Source: Paramecium tetraurelia
Lineage: Eukaryota; Ciliophora; Oligohymenophorea; Peniculida; Parameciidae
Length of the DNA stretch: 64,000 bases
Direction of reading: 5' to 3'
NCBI RefSeq assembly: GCF_000165425.1
Contig: NW_001799026.1
Coordinates: forward strand, 62,001-126,000
In this document: positions 35,114-50,086 of the stretch, piece after piece
Position numbering within the stretch: the first letter of the stretch is position 1
Layout of the letters: every line of letters starts with the position of its first letter
The notes under the pieces: model-generated
The model's input: only the letters and a program-made list of their open reading frames with translations
The model's database searches: none
Told to the model about the DNA's origin: nothing
Position numbers and translations under genes: made by a program

Positions 35114-38100
35114 TCAGTACAACATTTAATGAATTTCCTTTGCCTGACTTCTAATATTTGCAGTTAGAATCAGATCCACAGGAATAAGCACCAGAATCTA
35201 TCGTAATGACTGGATGGTTAATTGTTATTTATAGATCCATATAAAACTCAAGGTACAATATATGGCGAATAGACTCATTAATATTTAATTTCATAATTAC
35301 CTAATCCCAAATCCATAGTAATACACTTGTATCACACTGATGATACTTGAACTGATATTGGAATTGTCTTATTAAAACAAAATCAAGAATTATCTCATTG
35401 CAGTTTGGATGTCAGTAAAATATTGTAAGACAAAATTCTAAAATTATTAAGATTGTGCAGTGATCCTACACTCCTCTATATTTGGACTATATTTTAAGTT
35501 ATTTATTTCGTAATCGTATTCTTAATTGATAAACTTAACGAACGCTGCAGTAAATCCCAGAGCACCATTCACAATGATGTCTAAATATATATCTTTCCTA
35601 TTTCAAATCAAATATTAATTACTTATCATAAGCTAAGGACTGTTTTGATAAGTCACAAACTGGTAGATTATCTAACGTAGTCGATAGACATAGATCATAA
35701 TTCAAAACTCCATCGAAAATACTCTTCTGATTGTTTTCGTTAGCATTTTTCAAGATAACATCAGCGATTTCATTAATCAAGGGTAATAAATTATCCTTAT
35801 AATCTACTAACAAAGATGTTGATAAAGTTTAATTGATATAACTAAGATTATAATTCGGGATTAGAGGTTCAGTTTTTGTGAGACCTGCAATTAAAGCCAA
35901 TGAATCCATGTTGTGTCTAAATTACACAAATTTTAATGTAACAGTTAAAGAGGGTTAGAAATTATCATTATATGACATATGGATAAGATATCCAGCCATT
36001 AAAAAAGCTGACCATGTTATAGCTAATAAAAATGTTATTATAACATTTGTTCTATTCAAATAATATGTTTTCTATATTCTAGAATATAAAGCACTAGTGG
36101 CTCGGTAACTATTTTAAGTAGATTGAATCGAAATAGCCTACTTTAATTCTACTTTTTTCTATTTTTTATCCGAATATTCAAACATGACTTCTCCAAAATT
36201 AAACAGTTTCCATTTATTTGTACTCTCATTTTCCAACTGCTCTTTTATCAGAGTGAGACGATTAATTTAATCAATTGATTAATTTTCATTTATGCGAGAT
36301 ACTAAAAATAATATCGATTTAGTAATGTGATCAATAAATAGCCAATATTTCAATTAGAGTCCAATAAATAACATTACAGAAAATAACTAAACCATCATAA
36401 CTGTCAAGAAGTACGATCTCACTGAAGATTAAGTATCAATAGTATTCTACATGATAATCTAAATTAGTTGATTATGCAGATCTATGATTTGCCATAAGTT
36501 CACTCTTATTATACCTGTTGTTAGCATATCTGGGTATATGAAAGATTCGTTTCCCAAATTGTTTCTATATGAAGTTTCAGCTGTCTAATAAATTACTTGA
36601 TAAAAATCCTAAAGAGGAAGGTCTTGATATTTGATAACTCCATTTTCGATATACTTAAAGTTGAAAACTGTATTGATATTCAAGTTCTAGGCTTATTTAG
36701 GTACTTATATTGCTAAATCAATCATTTACGCTCTAGCGAAATCATACATTGAAGCCAATACATCAGTATTTCTATCACTCATAAAAGGACTTAATGAGAT
36801 TAATTTTAGGCTTTATACATATTGAATCCATTCCTGGTACATTGCAGAAGAGTAAAAGTAATTAATATCTTGGGGTTATCTCAGATTTTTAACCTATTCT
36901 GTTTAAGAAATAAGGTTAGATGATATCAATTAAACATTAATTATATCGACAGCCAAGATAGCCAAAGATATCATTGATAGAAGAAAACCTATTTTTTTGA
37001 GAGGAGTTATAAGTTAGGTGTTATAATACAGTTATTAAACTATTAATAAGGACTCCTTGGATGTTGAATTTGTAGAAGTTCTTGAGGGATTCGATGCAAA
37101 ATCCATAGCATTCTCCTTCTTTTGTAATTAAGCTATTCTTAGCTTACCCAAAATCGAATTCTTTTTTAATGTTTAACTATTCGATTCAAATTTTTCATTG
37201 ACTATTTCTTATTCATTTTCATCTAATAGTTCTAATTGTCTTTCCTTTAATCCCTAAAATAATATGATTAAGATATACTTGCATTTCATTTTCCATTTGC
37301 TCGAACTCTTAATTGCATTATTTATCTAAGAGTCTGGGTTTAATGTACAATGGTTATTAGAAAATCATTTATCTGTTGGAATCAAATATATTGGATCTTT
37401 CAGATTATTTAACTTTTAAACTCATTTCTAAGGATTTCGAATTATCTAAAAGGTTATTACTCAAATCGTCGTTATCATACTATTTTACAGCCTTCAATTG
37501 ATTCATCATTTTAATTTCTAAGATCATCCCATTTTAGGATTCAGGTATTTCCGCATTCTCATTTCTTAAGAATAAATCACTATTATTCAAATCCTAAGTT
37601 GGATATAAGCTCTATTGTTGAGTTGTTTGGGATGGAACAGTAGTGAAATGCTGATTAGAATTTTGCAATTACAAGTGCTTCATTTCTTTAATAGAAATCA
37701 TAAAATAAGCATACGTTCCTTTCTTATATTTTAGAACCTTAAATGACAAACTGTAAAACAAGCCTAATTGCATATATTATGATTAAGTATCAAATTCAAC
37801 TAGCTTTTTTACAGATTCTTAGACTTCTGGATGTAAAATCATGATTGGTGTATTATCAATGAGAATCTACTTTCTGATTTCTTAAGGAATCTCTTAATCG
37901 TCATAAATGTCCATATTAGTATTCACAGAATTCTAAGAATATCTTGAATAGGTTAAAGATTTATAAGATCTCTGATTGCCTTGAGTTTGAGTACCATTAC
38001 TTCTTCTCTTAAATTATGACAATATTAAATTGGAATTTAAAAGGCAGTCATTATGATTTGATGGAATAATCCAGTAAGATCTTAAGTTATTCATCAGATA

Positions 38101-40409
38101 ATTAGAAGATGAGTTAATTTAGAGTCTTAGCTCCTCTACCTATTAAGTAATGGATGGTATGTAGTATTAAATTAATGGGTATCTTAATAATAACTCTTTG
38201 ATTTCTATTTATTAAGCTGTTGTTTCAGATCTTTTAGACATATGAGAACTTTCAATTTTTGTTTTAGATCTCAAAGCCTCGTCATAAAATTACTTAGTGA
38301 ATCCAAGAATTTTACCATCTATTCCAAACAAAATAGTTTCATTATTTGATTACTCTTTGGTTAGAATCATATTTAATAAAAAGTCATTCTTATTTGAATC
38401 GAAATAATTATACAAATTGATATTACAAGGTTCTATGTATCCTTATAAATTTTAAAAGAATGTTGACTCCCCATGCACCATTAATTTGGAATGTCCATTT
38501 TATAAATAATTATCCATTAACTAATCATGGATTCCAGATAAGAAGACAGGCATCAACTAATTGCAGTGTTTGATTAATTTAACATTGTCCTCGGAATCAC
38601 ACAAAAACTATGATAACTATTTACTATTGGTATTAATTAGTTCTCCTCTTTTGCGCACTAGACTAGATTTTAAGATTATCAATCTATCTTTAAAATTAAT
38701 TTAATATTTATACTTTGTATTAATTGAATATTATCCAAAGATTCATCTTATTTATATCTTTCGCTCTTTAGCAAATCGTCAATTGCTTTTTCTAATTAAA
38801 AAGCCTAGAAAGAGTTCGAATAAATTCCAGTCTAATAGATTTGTATGATTCTCATTGATAAAATGTCTTGAGATTAAGATCCTTTCAACTTATTATTGGT
38901 CATATCGAATCTATCCTCAAATTCCTTTTTGCATCTCAACATTTTTGAGGTTGTTTTTAATGCTTCGTGAAGACAATGATCAATATCATTATACCCATTG
39001 ATCAGTTTATTCCAAAAATTGATTTTGCTATTCACAGTTTCAAGAATGAAAGGGAATAATATGGATGCAGAGTGGGAAGTATTAAATGCTGATTGAACAT
39101 CTAGTGAATTCAAATGTTCATTGGCATTTCTAATTGAATTCTTAACTTGAGCCTCTTTTTAAAATTGTTAAGTTCTCTTATATAATTCCTATTACAAATT
39201 GTGAGAAGCCATTTTATAGTAGATATCATTAGATGTCATTAAAATGACTCTTATCAGTGCTTTTAATGGGGCATGATTAGCTACATAGGAGCAATATAGC
39301 AAAACATAGAGTTGGCTACTATTGATTGAAGTATTGGCCATTCTTCTTAATAGACACTCAACTATCTGATGAAAATTCTTGCATTTCTTGCATACATGAT
39401 TCTTTTTAATGATGGATAGAATAATCTTAGATTTTGGTGCAGCACTCATTTCATTGTTTTCTTCTAAAACCTAAGTAAATTTAATTCATACTTAAAGTGT
39501 GACTAAATTCTGCTGTTACTTAAGAGTGATATAGTAATTCACTACTCGATTCTGAATCTATATACACAAGTACAGCAAAAAAAGGATTATTAAGAATAAT
39601 TCGTAGATACTAAAATTGAATGAAATGGAAATGTTGACGGAAATCGCAATAGACTCAACTAAAATATATGCGAATTGATTGATTCTGTTTATCGAAGTTA
39701 CGATATAGGTCAAGCTCTTTATTAGCAACAAGGCAAATCTTAATTGAGGCAAAATATCTATTGATTTCAGAATTATCGATGTTATCAATAACACTTACAT
39801 TATGCCATTAAAAACTATAGAATAATCCAATGTTAAAATGTAATTATCTTCCATTAATTTTTCGCATCTCCCAAAGTAAATGTGTATTGAATTTAAGATC
39901 AAAGCGAATATGATATTTAGTGAGCCTATCAATATCATTCCTATTCTGCCTGCCGAAGCACAGAAGTCGCTGAGATTGCAAATCTCTTGGTCATAAATAA
40001 AACTCAATGCTGAATACAGAATAGGAATTTAGAAGAGCAATTCGTAATAAGTTAAGAAGGAATGCAAGATGTGCTATAATGAGGTTGATTTGTTTCTCAA
40101 AAAGTAATAATAAGTGAACATGAGTAAGAATATGATGTGCACGATAAAGAAAAATAAAATTATGAGAACTTGCTAAGTGGATGAAATAGAATCTATGATG
40201 AAGCAATAACTTATTATACTCAGGATTGGACTAATGTGCATATTGATATTTATACTTCATCTCTGTTTTATATTGAAATTAAAAATTCTTGACAAGTTCG
40301 AGTTCTTGTGCTTTATTTATGGTTGCTATAAGAACAACGATACTTTTGAGTTGAAGTTGAGTGGAAGCTGGATGTATTAATAGATTTATTAATTTGAATA
40401 GTTGTTCCA
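35114..40409 (-). CDS. TmcB-like giant multi-pass membrane protein
   Basis: About 1700 residues from a start near 40409 (5' border uncertain because an intron near 40220 joins two frames) to TGA 35114-35116. The N-terminal third has many TM segments (YDQEICNLSDFCASAGRIG lies between two). A helical region follows with CKKCKNFHQIV and ANHAPLKALIR and then ETVNSKINFWNKLINGY. A PAS-like core comes next (FGIDGKILGFTKQFYDEAL, about 38230-38350), then a long Gln-rich linker. The C-terminal part has an outer region (LDIIVNGALGFTAAFVKF) and further TM segments. These landmarks, in this order, are those of a large protein family in Paramecium and Tetrahymena annotated as TmcB-like. Function unknown; a sensor role is suggested only by the PAS-like segment. 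Several 25-nt introns are needed. Confidence 0.65.
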
Positions 40410-40583
40410 TTCAAAATTTAAAAATAAATTAAAATGCAGAAATTTCATACTTCATTAGATATTAAATTCTCACATTTCTATTCAAATTGTGTTTGATTTA
40501 AATGGTTATATTTATTTTATACGTGAGATCACCAATATATTGATTCATAATTAAGTGTATAATTCTGTTTATAAATATAATAG

Positions 40584-43500
40584 ATGTAAAATAAGGAGAT
40601 TGCCTTTCTGGGTATCGATAGTCCTGTTCACAGTTAAAATGTAATATCTCCTCGATTTGACGAATTGATTCCGATTTATTCCAATGAAAATATCGACGAT
40701 CAGCCTATGGACGAAGCAATGAAACTTAAAAGGAATATATTTGAGAGGAAGAATTTTCGAGCATTAAATGATGGACATAAATCAGATAATTCTAATGACG
40801 ACAGTTCCTTGAGTAGTTTGAAGTACTTCCATTTATATAAAATAAGTAGCCGTAGCTAAGTTGAGGATGGATCTGCCAAATCAAAGACTAATTCCTTCAT
40901 TCATTAATCTCTTTCTTAAAACGAATGCCAAAATAACGGCCAATTATAAAAAGCATCAAGTGGTTAAATTGTAGATTCAGCTTGTAATCTTCTCTATCTG
41001 ACAGGCAAATCTAACTCAAAACTTGAGATATATCAAAGTTTCGTTTAGCAATTTGAAATACAAGAAGATAAAATCTAGAGAATTAAAACTTAGCAAGCCC
41101 AGAGATAAATTAAAGCAAAAGAAGTTTAGCCCAAGAAAATATTAGGACGAAGAGAGGGCACAATTGGGTACATTTATATAAATGAAACCTAGTTTAAATC
41201 AAATTTGGTCGTAAAAAGGTCTAATGATCATTCGCTTGGTTTCAAGGTTTATTCAATAATTAAAGACAAAAACTGAAACCATTAAATTTAGACTATTGAC
41301 ACACAAAATATATTCAGTTATAGGAGATTTGTCTAGTAACTTTGAATTTATTTTAGTTACTCACTAAATTAAATAAAAGCCAAGCTTAGTACATTATTGT
41401 AAAAATATTAGTTTCTCATTTTGAAATATAACTTTCAAAAGCAAGCAACGAAGTATTTGCACTATTTGGAGAATTGCCAAGATTTCCTCAGTAGAAATAT
41501 TATAGTTATCAAACCAGATAGCAAATTTAAAATTCTATGGGATATCCTTCTCCTATTGTTCATCGTAATGAACATATTTTATATTCCCATTAACATAAGT
41601 TTCGACATCACTACATCAGGCATTTTTGAATACTTATTTGATTTGCTACCATCCTGGATATTTGTTGCAGAAATCCTCTTAAACTTCAACACAGCATACT
41701 ATGATAAAGGCTTGATGCATGAAGATAGGAAATCAATTGTGAAACATTATCTAAAAGAGAACTTTTTTTGGGATTTGATTGTGGTGATCCCTTTCTTAAT
41801 ATCAAATTTAAATATCCCATTTGTTAGATACACATTGCTCTTGAGACTAACTAGATTAAATCCATTAATGGAAAGCATAGAAGAAATGCTTAATTTAGAA
41901 GTATTACATATTATACAAAATAGGAAAACATTCAAATCGTTGTTGATCTTTTCAAACTCATCTTTTTTCTCGTTTTAACAGGTCATTTTTGTGGATGTGC
42001 TTGGCATTTTGTTGCTTTGACTGAACATGAATCTTTTGGGATGACTGAAACATGGCTTACTCATTATGATCCAGCTGCATATGAGTATCATTGGTTTGAT
42101 AGATATGTAATATCATTGTATTGGAGTGTCATTACGACGGTTACAGTTGGATATGGAGACATAGTTCCAGTCACTACATTTGAACGAGTCTTCGTAATTG
42201 TCGTAACACTATTACTATGTGGAATATTTGGTTATTGCATATCAAACATTGGAAATATATTCAAATCAATCTCAGATAAGAAAACTACCTACAAATTCAA
42301 ATTGCGTTAAATTCATTAACATATCAGAAAAAGAGGATTAAATTTAAATTTGTCATTAAAGGTATACATACATTTTTAAATATTCAAAAAGGTCAAAAAA
42401 TACTTTGAGTACTATTTTAAATTAGAATAAGAAGAAGAGAATCATGCAGACATCTTCTTATCATAACTTACAAAACATTTGAGAGAGGAAGTCTTAACTG
42501 ATTTATATAGTAATACACTCAAAAAATCCAGACTTTTAAGAGACAATTTCAACGAAATTACTATCAATAATCTTTGTCAATTTGTTAAAGAGAAGAAGGT
42601 GTTGCCTGAAGAAGTTCTCTATTCTAGATTCGACTAACCCAAAAAAATTTGGTTTGTTCTTTCTGGGGCCTTGGAATATGTTGCAGATCATAAAAGTACT
42701 GCTTAATTTCAATATTGTTAGATGAAAATGATTATTATGAAGCTACAGAAACATTTTTGAAGAAATTTACTGCTGGGTAAATTATCAGTACTAGTAAATA
42801 GAGCAGTTTTAGGGGAAAGAGAATTCATTACATAGCAACCTTACGAATACAAAGCCAGGGCCTTAAAATTTACATAGATGGCTTATATTGAGTATGAAGT
42901 TTATGATTTGAATTAGTTATGATGATTTCATAAATGTGATTGCAGAGAATGATATGGAATATGAAATATTTTGCATGAAGAGAGATAGATTGCTCCTCTA
43001 TCCTGCAATAAAGGGATCAGGAAATGTATGCGAAATATGTGAATGGACTCATAATTTTATACAGTATCATAATCCTTAACAATCTTAGATGTCCATTTGT
43101 TTTTCTTCAACCAAATACAAATAAAATTGCCAGTAAATTTACTTCAGTTAAACTCAACAGCAGAATTAAGTTTCCATTACGAAGGCCTTATAGATCGAGA
43201 GTAAAGGAAACTTTAAATAAAGCTCAGGAATGCGCTCTGAGAATAATTGTTGGAAATTTGACTGAATAGTAATTAAACAAATTGATTTTTAGAGAGTACA
43301 CTGATGAATACTTGATTTCATTAGGTTTCTAATTGAGTCCCAATCTAGACGATATTTCACCTAATAATTATGAATCTTCCTAAAATATTCATGATTCAAA
43401 ATCAATATCAAATAGTGAAAAGTAAAATGTACTCCTTCAGAAGAACACAAGAGCAAACTTTGGAATAACAAGTGATTTAAAAGAAAGTCGAGACTTAGAT

Positions 43501-44469
43501 CTAGATAATCAAATGAGAAAGAGTGTTATAAAATTTAAAAGGTTGCAGTTTGGAAAAGAAAGAACAAGAGCAATTTAGTTTATAAAAAAAGACAATTTTA
43601 ATTCAGAAAGAATCACTGAAACATTAGAATAATCTTAAATGTTAGCTCTTCCTGTTCCGATATAAATTCAAAATAATCGTTCCTCACTTAAGCAATATCA
43701 ATAGAAAGCAAGAAGATCTTCAAACCTAGAAGATTTAGGACTTCTATAACCTTCACAAAAACTGGGTAATTTGGCTTAATAACTTGCTCAATAAGACATT
43801 GAAAACAGTAAATATTCACAACGACAACTGAGCAAAAATAGTGAGGAAAGCGAAATGAAAGATTCAATAAAAATCATAAGACAAATTGAAAATCAAGAGA
43901 GACGAGTTTAAAATGGTGGTGATCAAAGAAGAAAAGTTAAGAAAACTACTATTCAGATGGGTTAGAAACCAAAAAGAAGATCTTATCAAAATCAATAATC
44001 TCAGAACTAAAGTCCTATTACTTAAAATTAATAATAATTACAACAAATAACAGCTGCCTTTGATTCGAATAAGGCAAGAGCTAGTCTGATGGAAAATAAG
44101 AAGAATTTACATTAAAATACTCAATTAACAAGTTCTAAATTAATAGAATTCAAAGGAGAAATAAGGGAAGGGTCCTAAATTGATTCATTGCAACAGAAAA
44201 TATTAGATATAGTGCATACAAATGTAAATTTTGAGATGGATATCTGCAAATCAACTTTATTGTATTTTCCTGAACACAACATAGAAACAATATTGAAAAA
44301 GATAGAATTATATTATCAATAGAACAAAGGGAAGGAAAAAAAGTAGTATAAAAGGGCTATGTCTAATCGTAATCTTTTTGAAAGAATTAAAGGTTCCAAA
44401 AATGCAACAATAAAAAGCTTATAGAATAAATCTTAAACTGATGTTTAAAAGCAAGATGAAAACATTTGA
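40584..44469 (+). CDS. Voltage-gated K+ channel with cyclic-nucleotide-binding domain
   Basis: ATG 40584 to TGA 44467-44469, about 1190 residues. A 280-residue polar N-terminus leads to KPDSKFKILWD and S1 (about 41515). The voltage sensor includes LLLRLTRLNPLMESI in S4 (about 41840-41880). The pore filter is TVGYGD (about 42145-42160) and S6 ends ISNIGNIF. The C-linker contains KKYFEYYF. The CNBD has WFVLSGALEYV and GEREF, with the later cassette residue spaced as usual, so a ligand site is plausible. After it comes C-x2-C-x3-H-x4-C (43029-43092, split by a 25-nt intron), followed by CPFVFLQPNTNKI. The tail of about 450 residues is Gln/Asn/Ser-rich and probably disordered. At least eight tiny introns restore the frame (for example near 41195, 41390, 41900, 42360, 42700, 42775, 42890 and 43270). 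Confidence 0.9.
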
Positions 44470-45078
44470 ATCTCAATTAATATATTTTTGCTTAGTTTAT
44501 TATCTAATCTTTAATCATATTTTATTCTCAGTTCAATTAATTAGATCTAAAGTTTATTTAAGAAGTTTCTTTCAATATTAAAGATATTTCTTATAATTAA
44601 CTGGATTTTTATTTTTTTAATTTTAACATTTCTAAAGAAAATAAGGTTATATTTTTAATCTATTAAAACTATCATTTATTGGAAATCACATGTCTCTTCC
44701 TTATAAGTATCAAGGATTATTATATTTTGTTTAATTTCATTATAAATGATTGCAATATTAAGCACATTGTGAATATCATCATAATATTTTAAAACAAGAA
44801 TAAAATCTGAAATTATTTTACTTTAGTCAATAACAATAAATCAAATGACTTTAAACAAATTAAATTTGGAAATAAGAACCACAATAAATAAATTTAGATA
44901 CAACTTTTAAATTTAATATCATGTAAAGATTGACTTGCTACATACTTTTCGAATAGACATTAACTTTAAACTATTTATAAGCATCATATTATTAAATTTA
45001 ATAAATGGATAGTTGATCTGTATAAAAATAAATAAAGTGCTTGTTTAATATAATAACTGTATTATTAAATATATAAAA
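44470..45078. other. Intergenic, AT-rich
   Basis: About 610 bp between the K+ channel stop and the katanin start. Extremely AT-rich, no gene, tRNA or repeat seen; holds the katanin promoter. Confidence 0.6.
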
Positions 45079-46990
<1,912 letters not shown>

Positions 46991-47194
46991 TATTTTAAAT
47001 TAATTATTTTAGCCATTAATTCATTGGCATTATTTTTATATTTTATTTATCTCATCTTGTTTTTGTCATTTATTATAAATTGATTCAAGAATTATAAAAA
47101 AGAATAGCATACTTAATGTAAATGAGACATATATATATGCAATTAAAAATGTTGACATCTATATAATTTAAAAACAAATGAAATTAGTAACTAC

Positions 47195-48963
47195 TCACTT
47201 TGGTATTTGTTCAGGAAATAATTCTTGTATTAACTTTGTTGGGTCTTAATAGTTGGTGAATGAACTCACTTTTAATAACTAAGAATTCAATTCTCTAACA
47301 TCAGTCACGACTCGGAATTTCATTAAGTAATTTTGTAGATAGAGCAATTCCTAAGAGATTAGTTTTCAGTAATTACCTAATCTTATTTATCATCATAAAA
47401 AGCTATAATCGGTACACCGTTGTCAATTTATTATCCAAATGAGTAACTCGCATTATCAATTAATAAAATGTTTGACATCTTCCTATTGCCAAGAACTCTA
47501 GAAATTAAAATTATAAATTTAACCTTAAATCTTTAACATAAGCCCCCTCGTCAGTCTATATACAATGATCTCTAAATAGTCGATGGCTGATCCATTATTT
47601 CTTTGGATCTAAATAATCCAACACAATGTTAGCATAACAAGAATGAGATGCAGTGAAAACAATGATTTCAAAGTGCCGAGACAATGTTTATAGGATTTAT
47701 TATGCATAAGGTCTTATATTGATAGATGCTTAGATCTTTTCTCCGTTGGGAAATGTTATTGGTAGAATAATATCACCAGGTACGGTAACACTTTCATTGC
47801 AATGGATCAATGTTTCATCTAAATCGAACACTATTGTTTTTAAATGAGTTGTTTTAGGTAAATTAACTACTTTATCCTATTAGAATTCCAAGGATAGGTT
47901 TCTAGCATATTCTAAACCCTAAATTATACAGGATTATTTTACTTAAATAGTTTATACGATATGATCTCTTACTACTTCATCGACTTTACTGGCTGATTAT
48001 AGAAATATGGATCTCGCCACGCTAGAGATGTAGTATAGAAACTATGATAGAGGATGAGAATACATTATCATCTTTAGTAGGTTTTTGAGATGAGTAGGAT
48101 TTGTTATTAATTATTGGTTTCGTAATTTAATTGAAGGATTAATTGATTTCTAAGGACTGATGTCTACTCAATTAGGATTATTATTATAAGATAGGCTTTT
48201 TAATTTGTTTTACTTAGGTGATAAATTGATCCAGGTTGATGCTTGGTTGATCTTTCTCTTTAATTACTTAACTCTATTTTAAGGCTTTATTCAGTTATAA
48301 ATTTAAGGAGGTCGAACATTTAGTCAATTCTTTAGGAGATATTGATCCTTTGGACTCATTGATTTCTGGATCTTTTTTTTGAAAAAATTTAGCTGCCAAT
48401 CCAAGTGGCTTTTGTTTTGATCTCTCAGATTATTTTTACAATTAAGAATTGCTGATTTCGATGTTGGACTTAATATTGTTTATTTTATTCTCCAAGAAGA
48501 GCAATTTCTCATGTAATTTCTTATACTCTTATTGATCGATTTATTTGTTTGGCAATTGTTGATCAGATGAACATTTCATAAGATTGGTATCTGGAACCTA
48601 TTTTAATGAAAAATATCTAGATTATGGAGTAGCTTATTGTGGTTAAATGTAAGTTGAATTTTTCAATTCTTTGAATGAAGATCTGCATGGTTATTTCTGA
48701 TTTGAAAAGGCCCTTTTATCGTTGGAGGCTGAAGCTGGTCTTGGGCCTGCTTGAACTGATGGTTGTCTTGGTTATGATGAACTAGGACGCATCTCAGGTT
48801 TTTGAAGCACTTAAGTAGATTGGTATTAATGATGATGTGCTTAGATGGGTTTTTGCTTTTAAAATTGAACACAATAGTTTTCCTTATCGGACGCTGACTT
48901 GAAGGATTGTCGATAGGAATCTTAGATTACTGGTCGTTGAATATATTGTGGTACTCGTTGCAT
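47195..48963 (-). CDS. SCP/NIF-type (FCP1-like) protein phosphatase
   Basis: ATG 48963 to TGA 47195-47197, about 560 residues. The first 340 residues are a Gln/Ser/Pro-rich, probably disordered region with a short coiled coil (YKKLHEKLLFLENKINN). A 22-nt intron (about 48015-48035) then leads to the catalytic domain: VFDLDETLIHC carries the DxDxT nucleophile motif (about 47810-47840), followed by NIRPYAQQIL, FTASHSCYANIVLDYLDP, FRDHC and LLIDNASYSF, all in the family order, and ends with the usual LLYLQNYL. Introns of 26 nt occur twice near the 3' end. SCP/NIF phosphatases act on phosphoserine, for example in the RNA polymerase II tail. The substrate here is unknown. Ciliates have many members with long N-terminal extensions. 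Confidence 0.9.
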
Positions 48964-49015
48964 TCGATTTAAATTTTTGTTAAATTAAAAAAGTCTGTTT
49001 AAATTAAATATACTC

Positions 49016-49366
49016 TCATATTCTCCCGAATTTTTTTGTGGCCAACAACTTGACGTACATTTAATGTATTTTCTCTCTGTATTGATAATTGTGGTATTGA
49101 TAGAATGATAATCCAAACATCAAACCTAAGATACCACTAGTGAACATTTCTCCGTACAGCTTCTTATGCAATGGTCTAGAATTAATAAAGTAAAGCATTG
49201 AAAGAGCTGAAATACCAAACCCAATTAGACCACCAATGGTTGTCTACTCTGAAAACACTTTGTCTGCTTAATTAAAGTCGTATTATTCATCTGCTGACAT
49301 AAGAATAAAATTAGTTTTGAGGAATTGCTAAATACAATGTACGAGTACATATTTTTTGCTTGGCAT
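49016..49366 (-). CDS. Small two-TM membrane protein, unknown
   Basis: Ends at TGA 49016-49018. The core from MSADEQYDFNQADKVFSE (in-frame ATG at 49300) has two hydrophobic segments (TIGGLIGFGISALSMLYF and TSGILGLMFGLSFYQY) and a basic tail (KLLATKKFGRI), 95 residues. An upstream ATG at 49366 (MPSKKY) can be joined through a 21-nt GTA...TAG intron; I give the longer model but the shorter start is as likely. Size, the two close TM segments and basic ends resemble accessory proteins of the inner mitochondrial membrane, but no motif proves this. The gene lies 52 bp upstream of the phosphatase start, in tandem. Confidence 0.55.
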
Positions 49367-50086
49367 GGCTTGACTTGAAACAAGACGAGTACGTTAAGTT
49401 CGACCTGAAAATTTAACAAGCATATCCAAGTATTGCTTTTATTCATCTGAGAAGAATTCATAAGGTATTTATGGAGTTTTCATAAATAAAAAATATTATA
49501 ATAAAAATGTTCATCTATTTTAAGAAAATTTATAAATTTCTAGTTTTAGTATTAAAGAGATTAATCTTAGATATTGAAGTCAGACTTCGATAAAAGAGTA
49601 TTAATTAAATTAAAATTATATCTTTTTGAAAAGTCTTTAGTTTTTATATAATTAAAAAATTTCATCATCTATCTCCATTTTTAATGAATTATAAGTATTA
49701 AAATTCTCAGATAGAAATGTCGCAACAGTTGCAATTAAAGTAAGTCTCTAGAGACATTTATGAATTTTAACTTTTTATGAGTTGTTATAATATTATAAAT
49801 TAGGTTAAAATTGATAAATGGTATTTGTCTTGATGTAGATATGAATTACTGTTATTAAGTTTTAGAATGTTAAATAAAATAATTAAGAATTCTAAATTAT
49901 AATTCGATTTAGAGTAGCTCCAGATATTTAAAGAATCTACTTCAGAATTTTAGGGGACTCTGATTAATAAGTTCATCTTTCTTCATAAGAGTTTCACATT
50001 ATTTTTCCTTTTTACTGTATTATTGTGCCAACTGAATGAATTAATCTGAGATATCTCCCATAATTATTAAATATGTATATTAATAT
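49367..50086. other. Intergenic, AT-rich
   Basis: About 720 bp between the small membrane-protein gene and the CDPK stop. AT-rich, with no open frame beyond chance. The left part may hold an upstream exon of the small gene. Confidence 0.5.
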
